A stretch of 8,411 nucleotides of DNA from Sphingomonadales bacterium (GCA_024636595.1 JAGXGT010000033.1:1-8411), one strand, 5' to 3'. Shown: positions 1 to 6,584, counted from the stretch's first letter. Translations and numbers: made by a program. The notes: generated by a model not told the origin, from the letters alone.

Positions 1-7
1 CTCCTAA
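1..7 (-). promoter_or_regulatory. Probable ribosome binding site of a leftward gene outside the window
   Basis: Read on the minus strand the first seven bases are TTAGGAG, a strong Shine-Dalgarno match with no start codon inside the window. A minus-strand gene probably begins a few bases left of position 1. This would make 8-114 the upstream region of that gene as well as the sequence downstream of the lipoyl-domain gene. Inferred from the motif alone. Confidence 0.4.
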
Positions 8-67
8 CGACGCATTTTGTTATTATTGCTCGCCGTGTGTCGCGTTGTTTGGTTTTGTAGTCAACCC

Positions 68-108
68 AACATTCCTATCGATAGTGATAGGTAATATCTC
101 GGGATGTT
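68..108. promoter_or_regulatory. Nested inverted repeats, candidate operator or hairpin
   Basis: CCTATC (74-79) and GATAGG (86-91) form a perfect 6-bp inverted repeat with a 6-nt spacer. Outside it, AACATT (68-73) can pair with GATGTT (103-108) using one G-U pair. The half-sites resemble those of the classical tet operator (CCTATC...GATAG), so a TetR-family binding site ahead of the next leftward gene is possible. No T-run follows on either strand, so a rho-independent terminator for the E1/lipoyl operon is less likely. The rest of 1-114 contains no gene. Confidence 0.35.
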
Positions 109-114
109 ACCTGC

Positions 115-348
115 CTATTCAATAGTCCCGATCAATTCGCCGACCGGATATTCTTCGCCATCGGCCTGGACGATGATTTTCAGTTTGCCGGTTGCCGGGG
201 ACTCGACTTCCTGGGTCGATTTTTCATTTTCCAGCGCATAAATTTCCTGGCCGGCGGTGACGTCTGCGCCATCCTCCACCAGCCATTCGGCGAGAATGCC
301 GGATTCCATGCTTAACCCCAGTTTTGGTATGCGTATTTCTGTTGCCAT
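115..348 (-). CDS. Stand-alone lipoyl-domain protein (E2-type carrier domain)
   Basis: This 77-residue protein is a single biotinyl/lipoyl domain and nothing else. It opens with the IPKLGLSMESG strand typical of 2-oxoacid dehydrogenase E2 lipoyl domains, followed by EWLVEDGADVTAG. The modified lysine should be K43 in the hairpin motif ENEKS, and PATGKL follows at 51-56. A lipoyl rather than biotinyl carrier is favoured because biotin domains usually show an MKM hairpin and because two E1 subunit genes lie immediately upstream. It starts 11 nt after the E1 beta stop with only a weak purine-rich SD, which suggests coupled translation. A normal E2 also has a subunit-binding domain and a catalytic acyltransferase of more than 200 residues; both are absent. 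The protein may be a mobile swinging arm used with an E2 core encoded elsewhere. Domain identity is sure; the partner is unknown. Confidence 0.85.
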   Translation of the reverse strand: MATEIRIPKLGLSMESGILAEWLVEDGADVTAGQEIYALENEKSTQEVESPATGKLKIIVQADGEEYPVGELIGTIE

Positions 349-359
349 GGTTGTTTCTT

Positions 360-1361
360 CTATCCCAAAATCTTGTGAACTTCGCGCTCGATATCATCCT
401 GGCTGAACATCCAGGCTTTCTCGATAGCTGGTGAAAACGGCACCGGAGCATAGCCCGAGCCGACTCGTCCCACTGGTGCCCTCAGTTCGGAAAACAGCTC
501 TTCATGGATGCGCGAAGAAATTTCAGCGCCGGTGCCAAAGCTGCGCACCGCTTCGTGCACGACGACCGCAGCCTTTGTCTTGGCAACGCTTTTCAGCACG
601 GTTTCCTCGTCAAACGGCGCGATTGTTCGCAGATCGACGATTTCGCAGGAAATACCATCCTCCGCCAGCTTGTCGGCTGCGGCATGGCATCTGCTGATAG
701 CGCTGCCATAACCGATCAGGGTGATATCCGTACCTTCGCGGGGAATCGATGCCTTGCCCAACGGTACGGTGTGATCGGCCGCTGGCGCCGGACCCTTGAC
801 GAAATAGCCGGGCGTGTTTTCTATGAAGATCACCGGATTGTCATCCATGATCGATGAATAGAGCAAGCCATAGGCATCCTGCGGATTGGAGGCCGCCACG
901 ACTTTCAGGCCTGGGACATGGGCCAGCCAAGCCTCGAGCATATCGCTATGCTGTCCGCCCAGACCGGTGCCTGCACCGGTGGTCGTGCGGATTGTCAGCG
1001 GAACGCTAGTCTGGCCGCCTGACATGAAGCGCAATTTTGCCGCATGGTTGACGATCTGGTCCATCGCCAGGGTGATGAAATTCATCAGCATGATTTCGGC
1101 GACCGGCTTGTAGCCGACCAGCGCTGCGCCAACGGCGGCACCGACAATGGCTTGCTCCGAAATCGGCGTCGAGCGGACGCGGTCAGTACCATAAGTACCG
1201 GACAGCCCGGCGGTTACCTTGAACACGCCGCCGCCTTCCTTGTCGGCGATATCTTCGCCGAGCAGGATGACCTTGGGATCGTCCGCCATCGCCTTGTTCA
1301 TGGCCATGTTGAGCGCTTGCGCGAACATGATGTCTTTCGGTTTTTCTGCTGTATCGCTCAT
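360..1361 (-). CDS. TPP-dependent 2-oxoacid/acetoin dehydrogenase E1 component, beta subunit
   Basis: This 333-residue protein is a full-length E1 beta of the pyruvate/branched-chain 2-oxoacid/acetoin dehydrogenase family. With E1 alpha it forms the alpha2beta2 thiamine-diphosphate decarboxylase that transfers an acyl group to a lipoyl domain in the cytoplasm. Visible motifs are LLGEDIAD (33-40), the GGGVFKVTAGL segment (43-53), TPISEQ (65-70) with E69 at the position of the TPP-activating glutamate, and GGQHSD (135-140) with H138 matching the conserved active-site histidine. The C-terminal transketolase-C domain runs from about 200 to 333. The start ATG overlaps the E1 alpha stop as ATGA, and a GGAG lies 8 nt upstream inside the E1 alpha gene, so translation is coupled. 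Substrate (pyruvate, acetoin, branched or other 2-oxoacid) cannot be decided from sequence, so no symbol is given. Confidence 0.92.
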   Translation of the reverse strand: MSDTAEKPKDIMFAQALNMAMNKAMADDPKVILLGEDIADKEGGGVFKVTAGLSGTYGTDRVRSTPISEQAIVGAAVGAALVGYKPVAEIMLMNFITLAMDQIVNHAAKLRFMSGGQTSVPLTIRTTTGAGTGLGGQHSDMLEAWLAHVPGLKVVAASNPQDAYGLLYSSIMDDNPVIFIENTPGYFVKGPAPAADHTVPLGKASIPREGTDITLIGYGSAISRCHAAADKLAEDGISCEIVDLRTIAPFDEETVLKSVAKTKAAVVVHEAVRSFGTGAEISSRIHEELFSELRAPVGRVGSGYAPVPFSPAIEKAWMFSQDDIEREVHKILG

Positions 1362-2341
1362 GCTGCAATCTCCACGTCGAGGACATCGATGCGATATTCA
1401 TCTCCGGATGGATAGTCGCTGTCGAGCGCGAACTTGGAAGCTTCGTCGATGATCGCGGCATTTTTTGCTTCAATCGCCGCAATGTCCGCCTCGCTGATCT
1501 GCAGGTCGAGCAATTGCTGGCGCAGGATCGGCATCGGGTCGTCCTTCTTCGCCTGCTCCATCTCTTCTTTCGGAATATAATGGCTGGTGTCGCCGAGCAA
1601 ATGGCCGTGGAAGCGGAAGGTCATCGCCTCGATCAGGGTCGGGCCGTTACCGGCGCGGGCATATTCGACGGCTTCCTTGGCTGCGGCATACATGGCGCTG
1701 GCATCATTGCCGTTGACCTGAACCGAACGCAGGCCCAGCCCTTCGCCGCGCTGCTTGATTGAAGCAGAACCGGTGGTGTCACGCATATGCGTATGTTCGC
1801 CGTACAGATTGTTCTGGCAGAGGAAGATGACCGGCAGCTTCCAGATCTGCGCCATGTTCAGTCCCTCGTGGAAGGCGCCAATATTGGTTGCACCGTCGCC
1901 GAAGCAGCAGACCGTGACCTTGCCATCTTTCTCGAGCTGACTGGCCAGACCAAGGCCATTCGCGATCGGGATGCCCGAGCCAACAATGCCGGTCGTGACC
2001 ATAACGCCGGTTGCCGGGTGGGTGATGTGCATTGGCCCGCCCTTGCCCTTGCAGGTGCCGGTCACCTTGCCAGCAAATTCCGCCCAGAGTTCCTTCGAGG
2101 GGATGCCCTTCGCCAACTGGTCGTGCAGGCCGCGATAGATGGTCACCAGATAGTCGTCCTGATTGACCGCCGCCATCATCGCGGAGGTCACAACCTCCTG
2201 GCCGCGCACGGGGTAATAGACAATTTGCAGCTGACCCGCTCCGATCATCTGCCGGAACTTGATGTCCGATTGCATGATCAGGTCAGCGCGCGTGAAAATA
2301 TCGACGAGGACGTCTTTGTCCGCCATGTCTGTAGAGGCCAA
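1358..2341 (-). CDS. TPP-dependent 2-oxoacid/acetoin dehydrogenase E1 component, alpha subunit
   Basis: This 327-residue protein is the first gene of the leftward operon and binds thiamine diphosphate and Mg2+ for the E1 decarboxylase. The TPP motif runs from GDG (148-150) to NN (177-178). YRGLHD (69-74), KGKGGPMH (98-105) and FHGHLLGD (244-251) match the conserved substrate-channel and phosphorylation-loop regions of the family. Its length is close to that of acetoin and bacterial pyruvate dehydrogenase alpha subunits. The start is chosen as TTG at 2341-2339 because AAGGAG (2354-2349) sits 7 nt upstream. The next in-frame ATG (2326) is 22 nt from that SD and has none of its own. The gene overlaps the E1 beta gene by 4 bp. 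AcoA-like and PdhA-like assignments are both possible. Confidence 0.92.
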   Translation of the reverse strand: MASTDMADKDVLVDIFTRADLIMQSDIKFRQMIGAGQLQIVYYPVRGQEVVTSAMMAAVNQDDYLVTIYRGLHDQLAKGIPSKELWAEFAGKVTGTCKGKGGPMHITHPATGVMVTTGIVGSGIPIANGLGLASQLEKDGKVTVCCFGDGATNIGAFHEGLNMAQIWKLPVIFLCQNNLYGEHTHMRDTTGSASIKQRGEGLGLRSVQVNGNDASAMYAAAKEAVEYARAGNGPTLIEAMTFRFHGHLLGDTSHYIPKEEMEQAKKDDPMPILRQQLLDLQISEADIAAIEAKNAAIIDEASKFALDSDYPSGDEYRIDVLDVEIAA

Positions 2342-2427
2342 GGCTTTGCTCCTTCATATCGCGCCCCTCTGATGGGGACGCTATTGTTGAAAACTTCATA
2401 GCGCGAGCAGGCTGACCCGCCACTATT

Positions 2428-2455
2428 GTTATAGGGAGTGAACCAAGAATGTCAG
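2428..2455 (-). promoter_or_regulatory. Sigma70-type promoter of the E1/lipoyl operon
   Basis: On the minus strand CTGACA (2455-2450) is a 5/6 match to the -35 consensus. TATAAC (2433-2428) is a 5/6 match to the -10 consensus. The spacer is 16 nt. Transcription would begin near 2421 and give a leader of about 80 nt before the TTG start at 2341. The leader contains a small hairpin, CCCC (2364-2367) with GGGG (2374-2377) on the plus strand. This is the best promoter match I found in the window. Confidence 0.55.
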
Positions 2456-2530
2456 GCGCCCAGATCAAGCGTTTCTCGCGCCGCGAATAGACCGAGCAAG
2501 ACCAAATAATAAAAGGCGCCGTATAGCGCG

Positions 2531-2559
2531 CAGGCCGCTCTTTTAGCGGGCTGCCCGCT
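2531..2559 (+). repeat. Overlapping, mutually exclusive hairpins
   Basis: AGCGGGC-T-GCCCGCT (2545-2559) is a near-perfect 15-nt palindrome with a single central base. Its left arm can instead pair upstream: CAG-g-CCGCT (2531-2539) with AGCGG-g-CTG (2545-2553) around a CTTTT loop, with one G-G mismatch. The two structures share AGCGG and cannot form together. No T-run follows 2559, so a standard terminator is not indicated. It could equally be a DNA operator. Confidence 0.35.
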
Positions 2560-2694
2560 TGGTTTCCACTTCCACCACTGTACGACCGGACGGGTGCAAC
2601 TAATATTTCGATCGGCTAGCTATCAAAGCTGGCAGTTCGGTTGACCGAATGAATCCGTCTAACACGCTTCCAAGTCTTCCAATGGAGAATATGT

Positions 2695-3696
2695 ATGACC
2701 GAGAACAGGCAATGGCTAATCAACGGACGCCCCAAGGGGCGCGGGCTGGTCGACGACGATTTCAAGAAAGTCGTCACTGCGGTGCCGGAGTGCGCCGAAG
2801 GCCATGTTCTGGTCAAAAACGAAATCCTGGGTTTTGACCCTGCGCAAAAAGGCTGGATGGAGAATATCGGAGGTTATGTCGCACCTACCGAAATTGGAGA
2901 AGTGATGAGAGGGTCGGGAATCGGAACCGTGATCGAATCCCGCCACCCGGACTTTTCAGCAGGGGACAAGGTCATGGGCATGCTGCGCTGGCAGGACTAT
3001 GCCCATGTGCGCGGTGGTGAGTTGAACAAAATTCCCGACGATGATTTGTTGGCAGCCAATCTCGGCGCTCTGGGGACCACGGGCATGACCGCCTATTTCG
3101 GCCTGTTGAAACATGGTCGGCCGCAGCCGGGTGATACGGTTGTCGTGTCTGGCGCGGCTGGCGCGACCGGTTCCATGGTTGGACAGATAGCCAAGATCGC
3201 GGGCTGCCGAATCATCGGCATCGCTGGTGGTGCGGAAAAATGCAAATGGCTCACCGACGATGTCGGCTATGATATCGCGATCGATTACAAGAATGACGAT
3301 GTCCGGGCAAAGCTGAAGGAACATTGCCCACAGTCGATAAATGTCTTTTACGATAATGTCGGCGGCAAGATATTGAACGCCGCACTGGCTCATATCGCCA
3401 TGCATGCAAGGGTTGCGATCTGTGGCGGTATTTCGCGCTACGAGCAGGGCGACATGCCGGCGGGACCCGAGAATTATTTTAATCTCATCTTCAAGCGGGC
3501 CAGCATGTCGGGCTTCATTGTGTCCGATTATGCAAGCGAGTTTCCCGAAGCGAAAAAACGCATGCGGCAATGGATCAAGGAAGGCAGGATTACCTTCAAG
3601 GAAGATATTCAGGAGGGCTTTGACAATATTCCGGACACGTTGAAACGCCTGTTTGCAGGGCAGAATTTCGGAAAACAAATGCTTCGTCTGGATTGA
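2695..3696 (+). CDS. NADP-dependent MDR-family oxidoreductase (enoyl/enone reductase type)
   Basis: This 333-residue protein belongs to the zinc-independent medium-chain dehydrogenase/reductase superfamily, close to leukotriene B4 dehydrogenase/prostaglandin reductase (PTGR) and CurA-like enzymes. Those use NADPH to reduce the C=C bond of alpha,beta-unsaturated ketones or aldehydes. The GRPKGRG segment (11-17) is typical of the PTGR-like group. The Rossmann motif lies in SGAAGATGSMVGQ (152-164), EKCKWL (181-186) sits where NADP-phosphate contacts occur, and YDNVGG (219-224) and ICGGISRYE (242-250) match the family. The cysteine/histidine ligands of zinc alcohol dehydrogenases are absent. The ATG has GGAG (2684-2687) 7 nt upstream. 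The gene follows the divergent region and is probably first in the rightward set. A steroid-enone or enoyl substrate would suit the neighbours but is inferred. Confidence 0.88.
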   Translation: MTENRQWLINGRPKGRGLVDDDFKKVVTAVPECAEGHVLVKNEILGFDPAQKGWMENIGGYVAPTEIGEVMRGSGIGTVIESRHPDFSAGDKVMGMLRWQDYAHVRGGELNKIPDDDLLAANLGALGTTGMTAYFGLLKHGRPQPGDTVVVSGAAGATGSMVGQIAKIAGCRIIGIAGGAEKCKWLTDDVGYDIAIDYKNDDVRAKLKEHCPQSINVFYDNVGGKILNAALAHIAMHARVAICGGISRYEQGDMPAGPENYFNLIFKRASMSGFIVSDYASEFPEAKKRMRQWIKEGRITFKEDIQEGFDNIPDTLKRLFAGQNFGKQMLRLD

Positions 3697-3747
3697 TACG
3701 GGTGAGGATGCCGCTAACTAAATGCGCAGTGCCCGCAACATGCAGGC

Positions 3748-3759
3748 TGTCATATGACA
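3748..3759. promoter_or_regulatory. Perfect 12-bp palindrome, candidate operator
   Basis: TGTCATATGACA is a perfect palindrome in the 86-bp gap between the MDR gene and the first acyl-CoA dehydrogenase gene, ending 23 bp before the latter's ATG. A further half-site-like TTTGTCA lies just downstream (3762-3768). Its position suits a repressor of the TetR or GntR type controlling the dehydrogenase pair. No cognate regulator gene is in the window. The rest of 3697-3782 holds only the AGGGG ribosome binding site (3771-3775). Confidence 0.4.
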
Positions 3760-3782
3760 TGTTTGTCACGAGGGGTTAAGTC

Positions 3783-4994
3783 ATGAGCGAGCTGGAAGAA
3801 TTTCGCACGGATGTGCGCGCATGGCTGGAAGAAAATTGTCCTGAAGAAATGCGCGACGGGGATATTACCGCCGAAGCCCAGTGTTGGGGCGGGCGGCAAT
3901 GGGAGTTCCAGTCCGAAGCACGAAAAATCTGGTTCGAGCGGGCTCTGTCCAAAGGCTATACCGTGCCAAGCTGGCCGAAGGAATATGGCGGGGCCGGACT
4001 TTCCGCTGACGAAGCCAAAATACTGGACGAAGAGAGGCAGGCGATAAACGCGCGGAAGCCACTGAGCAATTTTGGTATCTCGATGCTCGGCCCCGCGTTG
4101 CTTGCTTACGGCACGCACGAGCAAAAAGCGCAGCATCTCAACGGGATCGCTCGCGGTGAAATAAGATGGTGTCAGGGCTATTCCGAGCCGGGCGCCGGTT
4201 CCGATCTCGCGTCGCTCAAAACGAAATGCGAAGACAAGGGTGACCATTGGCTGATCAATGGCCAGAAAATATGGACCTCGAACGCCGATATTTCTGATTG
4301 GATCTTCTGTCTGGTGCGCACCGATTTTGACGCCCCCAAGCATCAGGGCATTACGTTCATTCTGATCGACATGGCAAGCGAGGGCATCAGCGTGAAGCCG
4401 ATCGTGCTGATCTCCGGCCATTCACCATTTTGCGAGACGTTTTTTGACGACGTCAAGGTGCCCAAAAACTATGGCGAAGGCAATCTCTCGGTTGTCGGAG
4501 AGGTCAACCGCGGCTGGGATGTCGCAAAAAATCTGCTGGTGCATGAGCGCGGCATGCTGGGCACGATGTCGCCGCTACGCGGAACAACCGGGCCCGAAAA
4601 TCTTGGAAGCTTTGCCGCCGAGCACATTGGCCATGATTCCGCAGGACGTCTCGACGATCCCGCTCTTCGTCAGCGCATCGCGCAAGCACAACTCGACAAT
4701 TGGGCGTATAACCTCACCGTCGAGCGGATGACCGACGAGGCCAATGCGGGCAACGGCTTGGGAGCCAAATCGTCGATGCTTAAATATGCTGCTTCGGAAC
4801 TCACCAAACGCGGTACCGAATTGCGCATGGATATCGAAGGCACCGCCGCGGCAACCATCGGTGCAGACGGTATCGAATATGGCAGCCTCGCTAACAGCTG
4901 GCTCTATAACCGGGCCTATTCGATCCTGGGCGGCACGACTGAAGTGCAATTAAACATCATTTCCAAGCGCGTCTTGGGATTGCCGAGCCAATAG
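3783..4994 (+). CDS. Acyl-CoA dehydrogenase, catalytic (alpha-type) subunit of a probable heterotetramer
   Basis: This 403-residue flavoprotein would introduce an alpha,beta double bond into an acyl-CoA. The FAD-contacting loop YSEPGAGSD is at 133-141 and QKIWTSNA at 161-168. The canonical C-terminal catalytic glutamate of medium-chain enzymes (YEGT) is replaced: the segment reads ILGGTTEVQ (381-389), with G383 at the Glu position. A glutamate in VHERG (E255) sits where isovaleryl-CoA dehydrogenase and the mycobacterial steroid subunit FadE26 carry their base, so E255 is the likely catalytic residue. The RxxFG...FQ motif that binds FAD across the subunit interface is missing here but present in the next gene's product. 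AGGGG lies 7 nt before the ATG. The partner gene starts 12 nt after the stop. By analogy with ChsE and Scd1A/Scd1B-type enzymes, a steroid side-chain CoA thioester is plausible. Confidence 0.9.
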   Translation: MSELEEFRTDVRAWLEENCPEEMRDGDITAEAQCWGGRQWEFQSEARKIWFERALSKGYTVPSWPKEYGGAGLSADEAKILDEERQAINARKPLSNFGISMLGPALLAYGTHEQKAQHLNGIARGEIRWCQGYSEPGAGSDLASLKTKCEDKGDHWLINGQKIWTSNADISDWIFCLVRTDFDAPKHQGITFILIDMASEGISVKPIVLISGHSPFCETFFDDVKVPKNYGEGNLSVVGEVNRGWDVAKNLLVHERGMLGTMSPLRGTTGPENLGSFAAEHIGHDSAGRLDDPALRQRIAQAQLDNWAYNLTVERMTDEANAGNGLGAKSSMLKYAASELTKRGTELRMDIEGTAAATIGADGIEYGSLANSWLYNRAYSILGGTTEVQLNIISKRVLGLPSQ

Positions 4995-5006
4995 GGCCAA
5001 TATAAT

Positions 5007-6146
5007 ATGCCGCTGATACTCAACGAAGAACAGGAAATGCTGCAGGACGCAGCAAATGGGTTCCTTAAGGAAAAGGCCCCCGTGGCGGCTTTTCGCAAGG
5101 TTCGCGACAACAAGCCTGCAGATGGTTTCTGCCGCGAGCTCTGGTCAGAAATGGCAGAAATGGGATGGGCGGGGATCATCGTCGATGAAACCCATGGCGG
5201 CAGTGGCTTTGGTTATGTCGGAGCCGGTGTGCTGGCAGAGCAAATGGGCCGAAACCTGACCGCGTCGCCCTTTTTTTCCACGTCCGTACTGGGTGCTACC
5301 GCGATCCAGAAATATGGCACCACAAAACAGAAAGATGAGAATCTGGCGGCGATCAGCAGTGGTCAAATGCTTTTTGCTCTGGCGGTGGATGAAGGTCCAA
5401 GACACAATCCCAGCCGGATCACATTTTCGGCCAAGCCTGCCGGCAACGGCTTTGTCCTGTCCGGTACAAAAACGTTCGTCGCCGATGGCCATGTGGCGGA
5501 TAAATTGATCATCGCTGCGCGAACATCGGGAGCCGAGGGCGATCCGGATGGTATCACTCTATTCCTGGTTGACGCAGATGCACCGGAAATCGAACGCGAG
5601 CGGACTCCCATGGTCGATAGCCGCAATGCAGCCAATATTTCCGTCGATGGGCTGGAGGTCACCGGCGATGATATTTTGGGTGAACTGGATGGCGGCTATG
5701 CGGCCCTGGAAGGCATTTTGTCAGCTGGCCGTGCCGTGCTGAGCGCAGAAATGTCAGGATCCGCGCAACAGGTTTTCGGCATCACCACGGACTATCTCAA
5801 AGAACGCGAGCAGTTCGGTCAGAAAATCGGATCCTTTCAGGGGTTGCAACACCGTGCCGCCCATCTGGCGACCGAAATCGAGATGATGAAATCAGCGGTG
5901 CTGAAATCGCTAAAGGATCTGGATCAGGATTTCGAAAATGCCGGCATGACCTGTTCGCTGGCCAAGGCGAAGACCGGCCAGGTCGCGCAGCTTGCGACCA
6001 AGGAAGCGATACAGATGCACGGCGGTATCGGCGTGACCGACGAATATGATGTTGGTCTCTATTTCAAGCGGGTCCACGTCGCGCAGCAGATGTTTGGCGA
6101 CGCCGGCTTCCACAGCGATCGCTGGGCCAAAAATTCCGGCTTTTGA
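5007..6146 (+). CDS. Acyl-CoA dehydrogenase, FAD-completing (beta-type) subunit of a probable heterotetramer
   Basis: This 379-residue protein has the acyl-CoA dehydrogenase fold: N-terminal helical domain, central beta domain, and a C-terminal helical domain from about 230. It keeps the REQFG...FQ motif (267-278) and MHGGIGVTDEYD (337-348), which bind FAD at the subunit interface in homotetrameric relatives. It has no plausible catalytic base. The position matching E255 of the upstream protein is G241 (LSAGR), the usual YEGT segment is absent near GDAGFHSDRWA (364-374), and the central TEPGAGSD loop has decayed to VDEGPRHNP (127-135). Together the two proteins supply one full set of motifs, which indicates an obligate alpha2beta2 complex. 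The 12-nt gap and a weak ribosome site (AGGG near 4993) suggest coupled translation. The stop is 16 bp from the convergent isomerase gene's stop. Confidence 0.88.
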   Translation: MPLILNEEQEMLQDAANGFLKEKAPVAAFRKVRDNKPADGFCRELWSEMAEMGWAGIIVDETHGGSGFGYVGAGVLAEQMGRNLTASPFFSTSVLGATAIQKYGTTKQKDENLAAISSGQMLFALAVDEGPRHNPSRITFSAKPAGNGFVLSGTKTFVADGHVADKLIIAARTSGAEGDPDGITLFLVDADAPEIERERTPMVDSRNAANISVDGLEVTGDDILGELDGGYAALEGILSAGRAVLSAEMSGSAQQVFGITTDYLKEREQFGQKIGSFQGLQHRAAHLATEIEMMKSAVLKSLKDLDQDFENAGMTCSLAKAKTGQVAQLATKEAIQMHGGIGVTDEYDVGLYFKRVHVAQQMFGDAGFHSDRWAKNSGF

Positions 6147-6162
6147 TCAGCTGGGCGGCGGC

Positions 6163-6183
6163 CTAGCCGTCCTTGGCAGTTAT
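6163..6183 (+). repeat. Dispersed near-repeat, copy 1
   Basis: On the plus strand CTAGCCGT followed by TTGGCAGTTAT occurs here with two intervening bases. The same two blocks recur at 7411-7430 with one intervening base. Copy 1 covers the last codons and stop of the isomerase gene (minus strand) and lies 17 nt after the acyl-CoA dehydrogenase beta stop. Confidence 0.6.
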
Positions 6184-6543
6184 ATTGGCAGGACCAAAAT
6201 GGGCAGTCATCGTGGCAATTTTTCCCGCGGGGTCAAACTCGAAAATATCGATGACTTCGACGATTATCACCGGCCCGTCGGCTCTGGTAATCTCTGCGCG
6301 GAACGGGAAAGCGGCCGCTTTGGCAGATATGCGGACGGGACCGGTCAGTTCGACCTTTGCGCCCCCAGAGAATGCATTGGTGTAAAATTGCAGGATTTCA
6401 TCGCCGCGTTTGGGTTCCGTGCCAACCGGATCTTCGACCGAAGCGTCATCGGCATAGAGCGCCATGACCGCCGTCATATCGCCCGCGTTGATCGCGGCCA
6501 AATAGCGGTCAACGATTTGCTGCATATATTCCGGCGTGAGCAT
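6163..6543 (-). CDS. ksi: Steroid Delta5-3-ketosteroid isomerase
   Basis: This 126-residue protein of the NTF2/SnoaL-like fold matches the classical Comamonas testosteroni ketosteroid isomerase closely along its length. The family catalytic residues occur at the same numbering: Y14 (in VDRY), D38 (in VEDPVG) and D99 (in VIDIFEFD). D38 shuttles the proton between C4 and C6, while Y14 and D99 hold the oxyanion, converting Delta5- to Delta4-3-ketosteroids. The N-terminal segment LTPEYM...RYLAAINAGD and the C-terminal TMTAHFGPANI also follow the family. The length agrees with about 125 residues for characterised members. AAGGA lies 6 nt before the ATG. The gene is convergent with the acyl-CoA dehydrogenase pair and divergent from the SDR gene. 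A non-steroid NTF2 protein is unlikely given all three residues. Confidence 0.87.
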   Translation of the reverse strand: MLTPEYMQQIVDRYLAAINAGDMTAVMALYADDASVEDPVGTEPKRGDEILQFYTNAFSGGAKVELTGPVRISAKAAAFPFRAEITRADGPVIIVEVIDIFEFDPAGKIATMTAHFGPANITAKDG

Positions 6544-6560
6544 CGAGCATCCTTTCGCGT

Positions 6561-6584
6561 TAGATTGTGCCGGAAATAGATTGT
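6561..6584. repeat. Tandem direct repeat TAGATTGT, 16-bp period
   Basis: TAGATTGT occurs at 6561-6568 and again at 6577-6584, exactly 16 bp apart, in the 84-bp region between the divergent isomerase and SDR genes. A partial third copy, TTAGATAG, is at 6610-6617. The spacing and position suit a regulator site serving both genes. No clear promoter boxes were found in this short interval. Confidence 0.4.

Larger units (their letters stand above)
2342..2694. other. 353-bp divergent intergenic region
   Basis: No credible gene is seen here. It separates the leftward E1 operon from the rightward MDR gene. It contains the minus-strand promoter described separately and a direct repeat CTATTGTT at 2381-2388 and 2423-2430. 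The repeat copies are 42 bp apart start to start, about four helical turns, and the second overlaps the -10 box. There is also an inverted repeat TCGCG-C-CGCGA (2476-2486) and a GC-rich pair of competing hairpins at 2531-2559. A TTGACC at 2641-2646 could be a -35 box for the MDR gene, but no convincing -10 box follows at normal spacing. Confidence 0.6.

Noticed and set aside
115..348. Biotin carboxyl carrier protein
   Set aside because: There is no MKM biotinylation motif, and the operon partners are E1 subunits rather than carboxylases.
1787..2401. 204-codon open frame on the plus strand
   Set aside because: Antisense to the E1 alpha gene; no domain is recognisable and it runs over the E1 promoter and leader.
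2545..2559. Rho-independent terminator
   Set aside because: The palindrome is GC-rich but no run of T follows on either strand.
2956..3678. 240-codon open frame on the minus strand
   Set aside because: It lies wholly antisense to the well-supported MDR oxidoreductase gene, has no recognisable domain, and is rich in His, Arg and Ile as expected of a mirror frame.
3750..4421. 223-codon open frame on the minus strand
   Set aside because: Antisense to the first acyl-CoA dehydrogenase, with no family motif and no convincing start context.
4923..4950. Canonical C-terminal catalytic glutamate (YEGT) of acyl-CoA dehydrogenases
   Set aside because: The segment reads ILGGTTEVQ, so glycine occupies the Glu position; the base is more likely E255.
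4995..5006. TATAAT just before the second dehydrogenase gene as an internal promoter
   Set aside because: It lies directly against the start codon, leaving no room for a leader with a ribosome site, and no -35 box is placed for it; probably coincidental.
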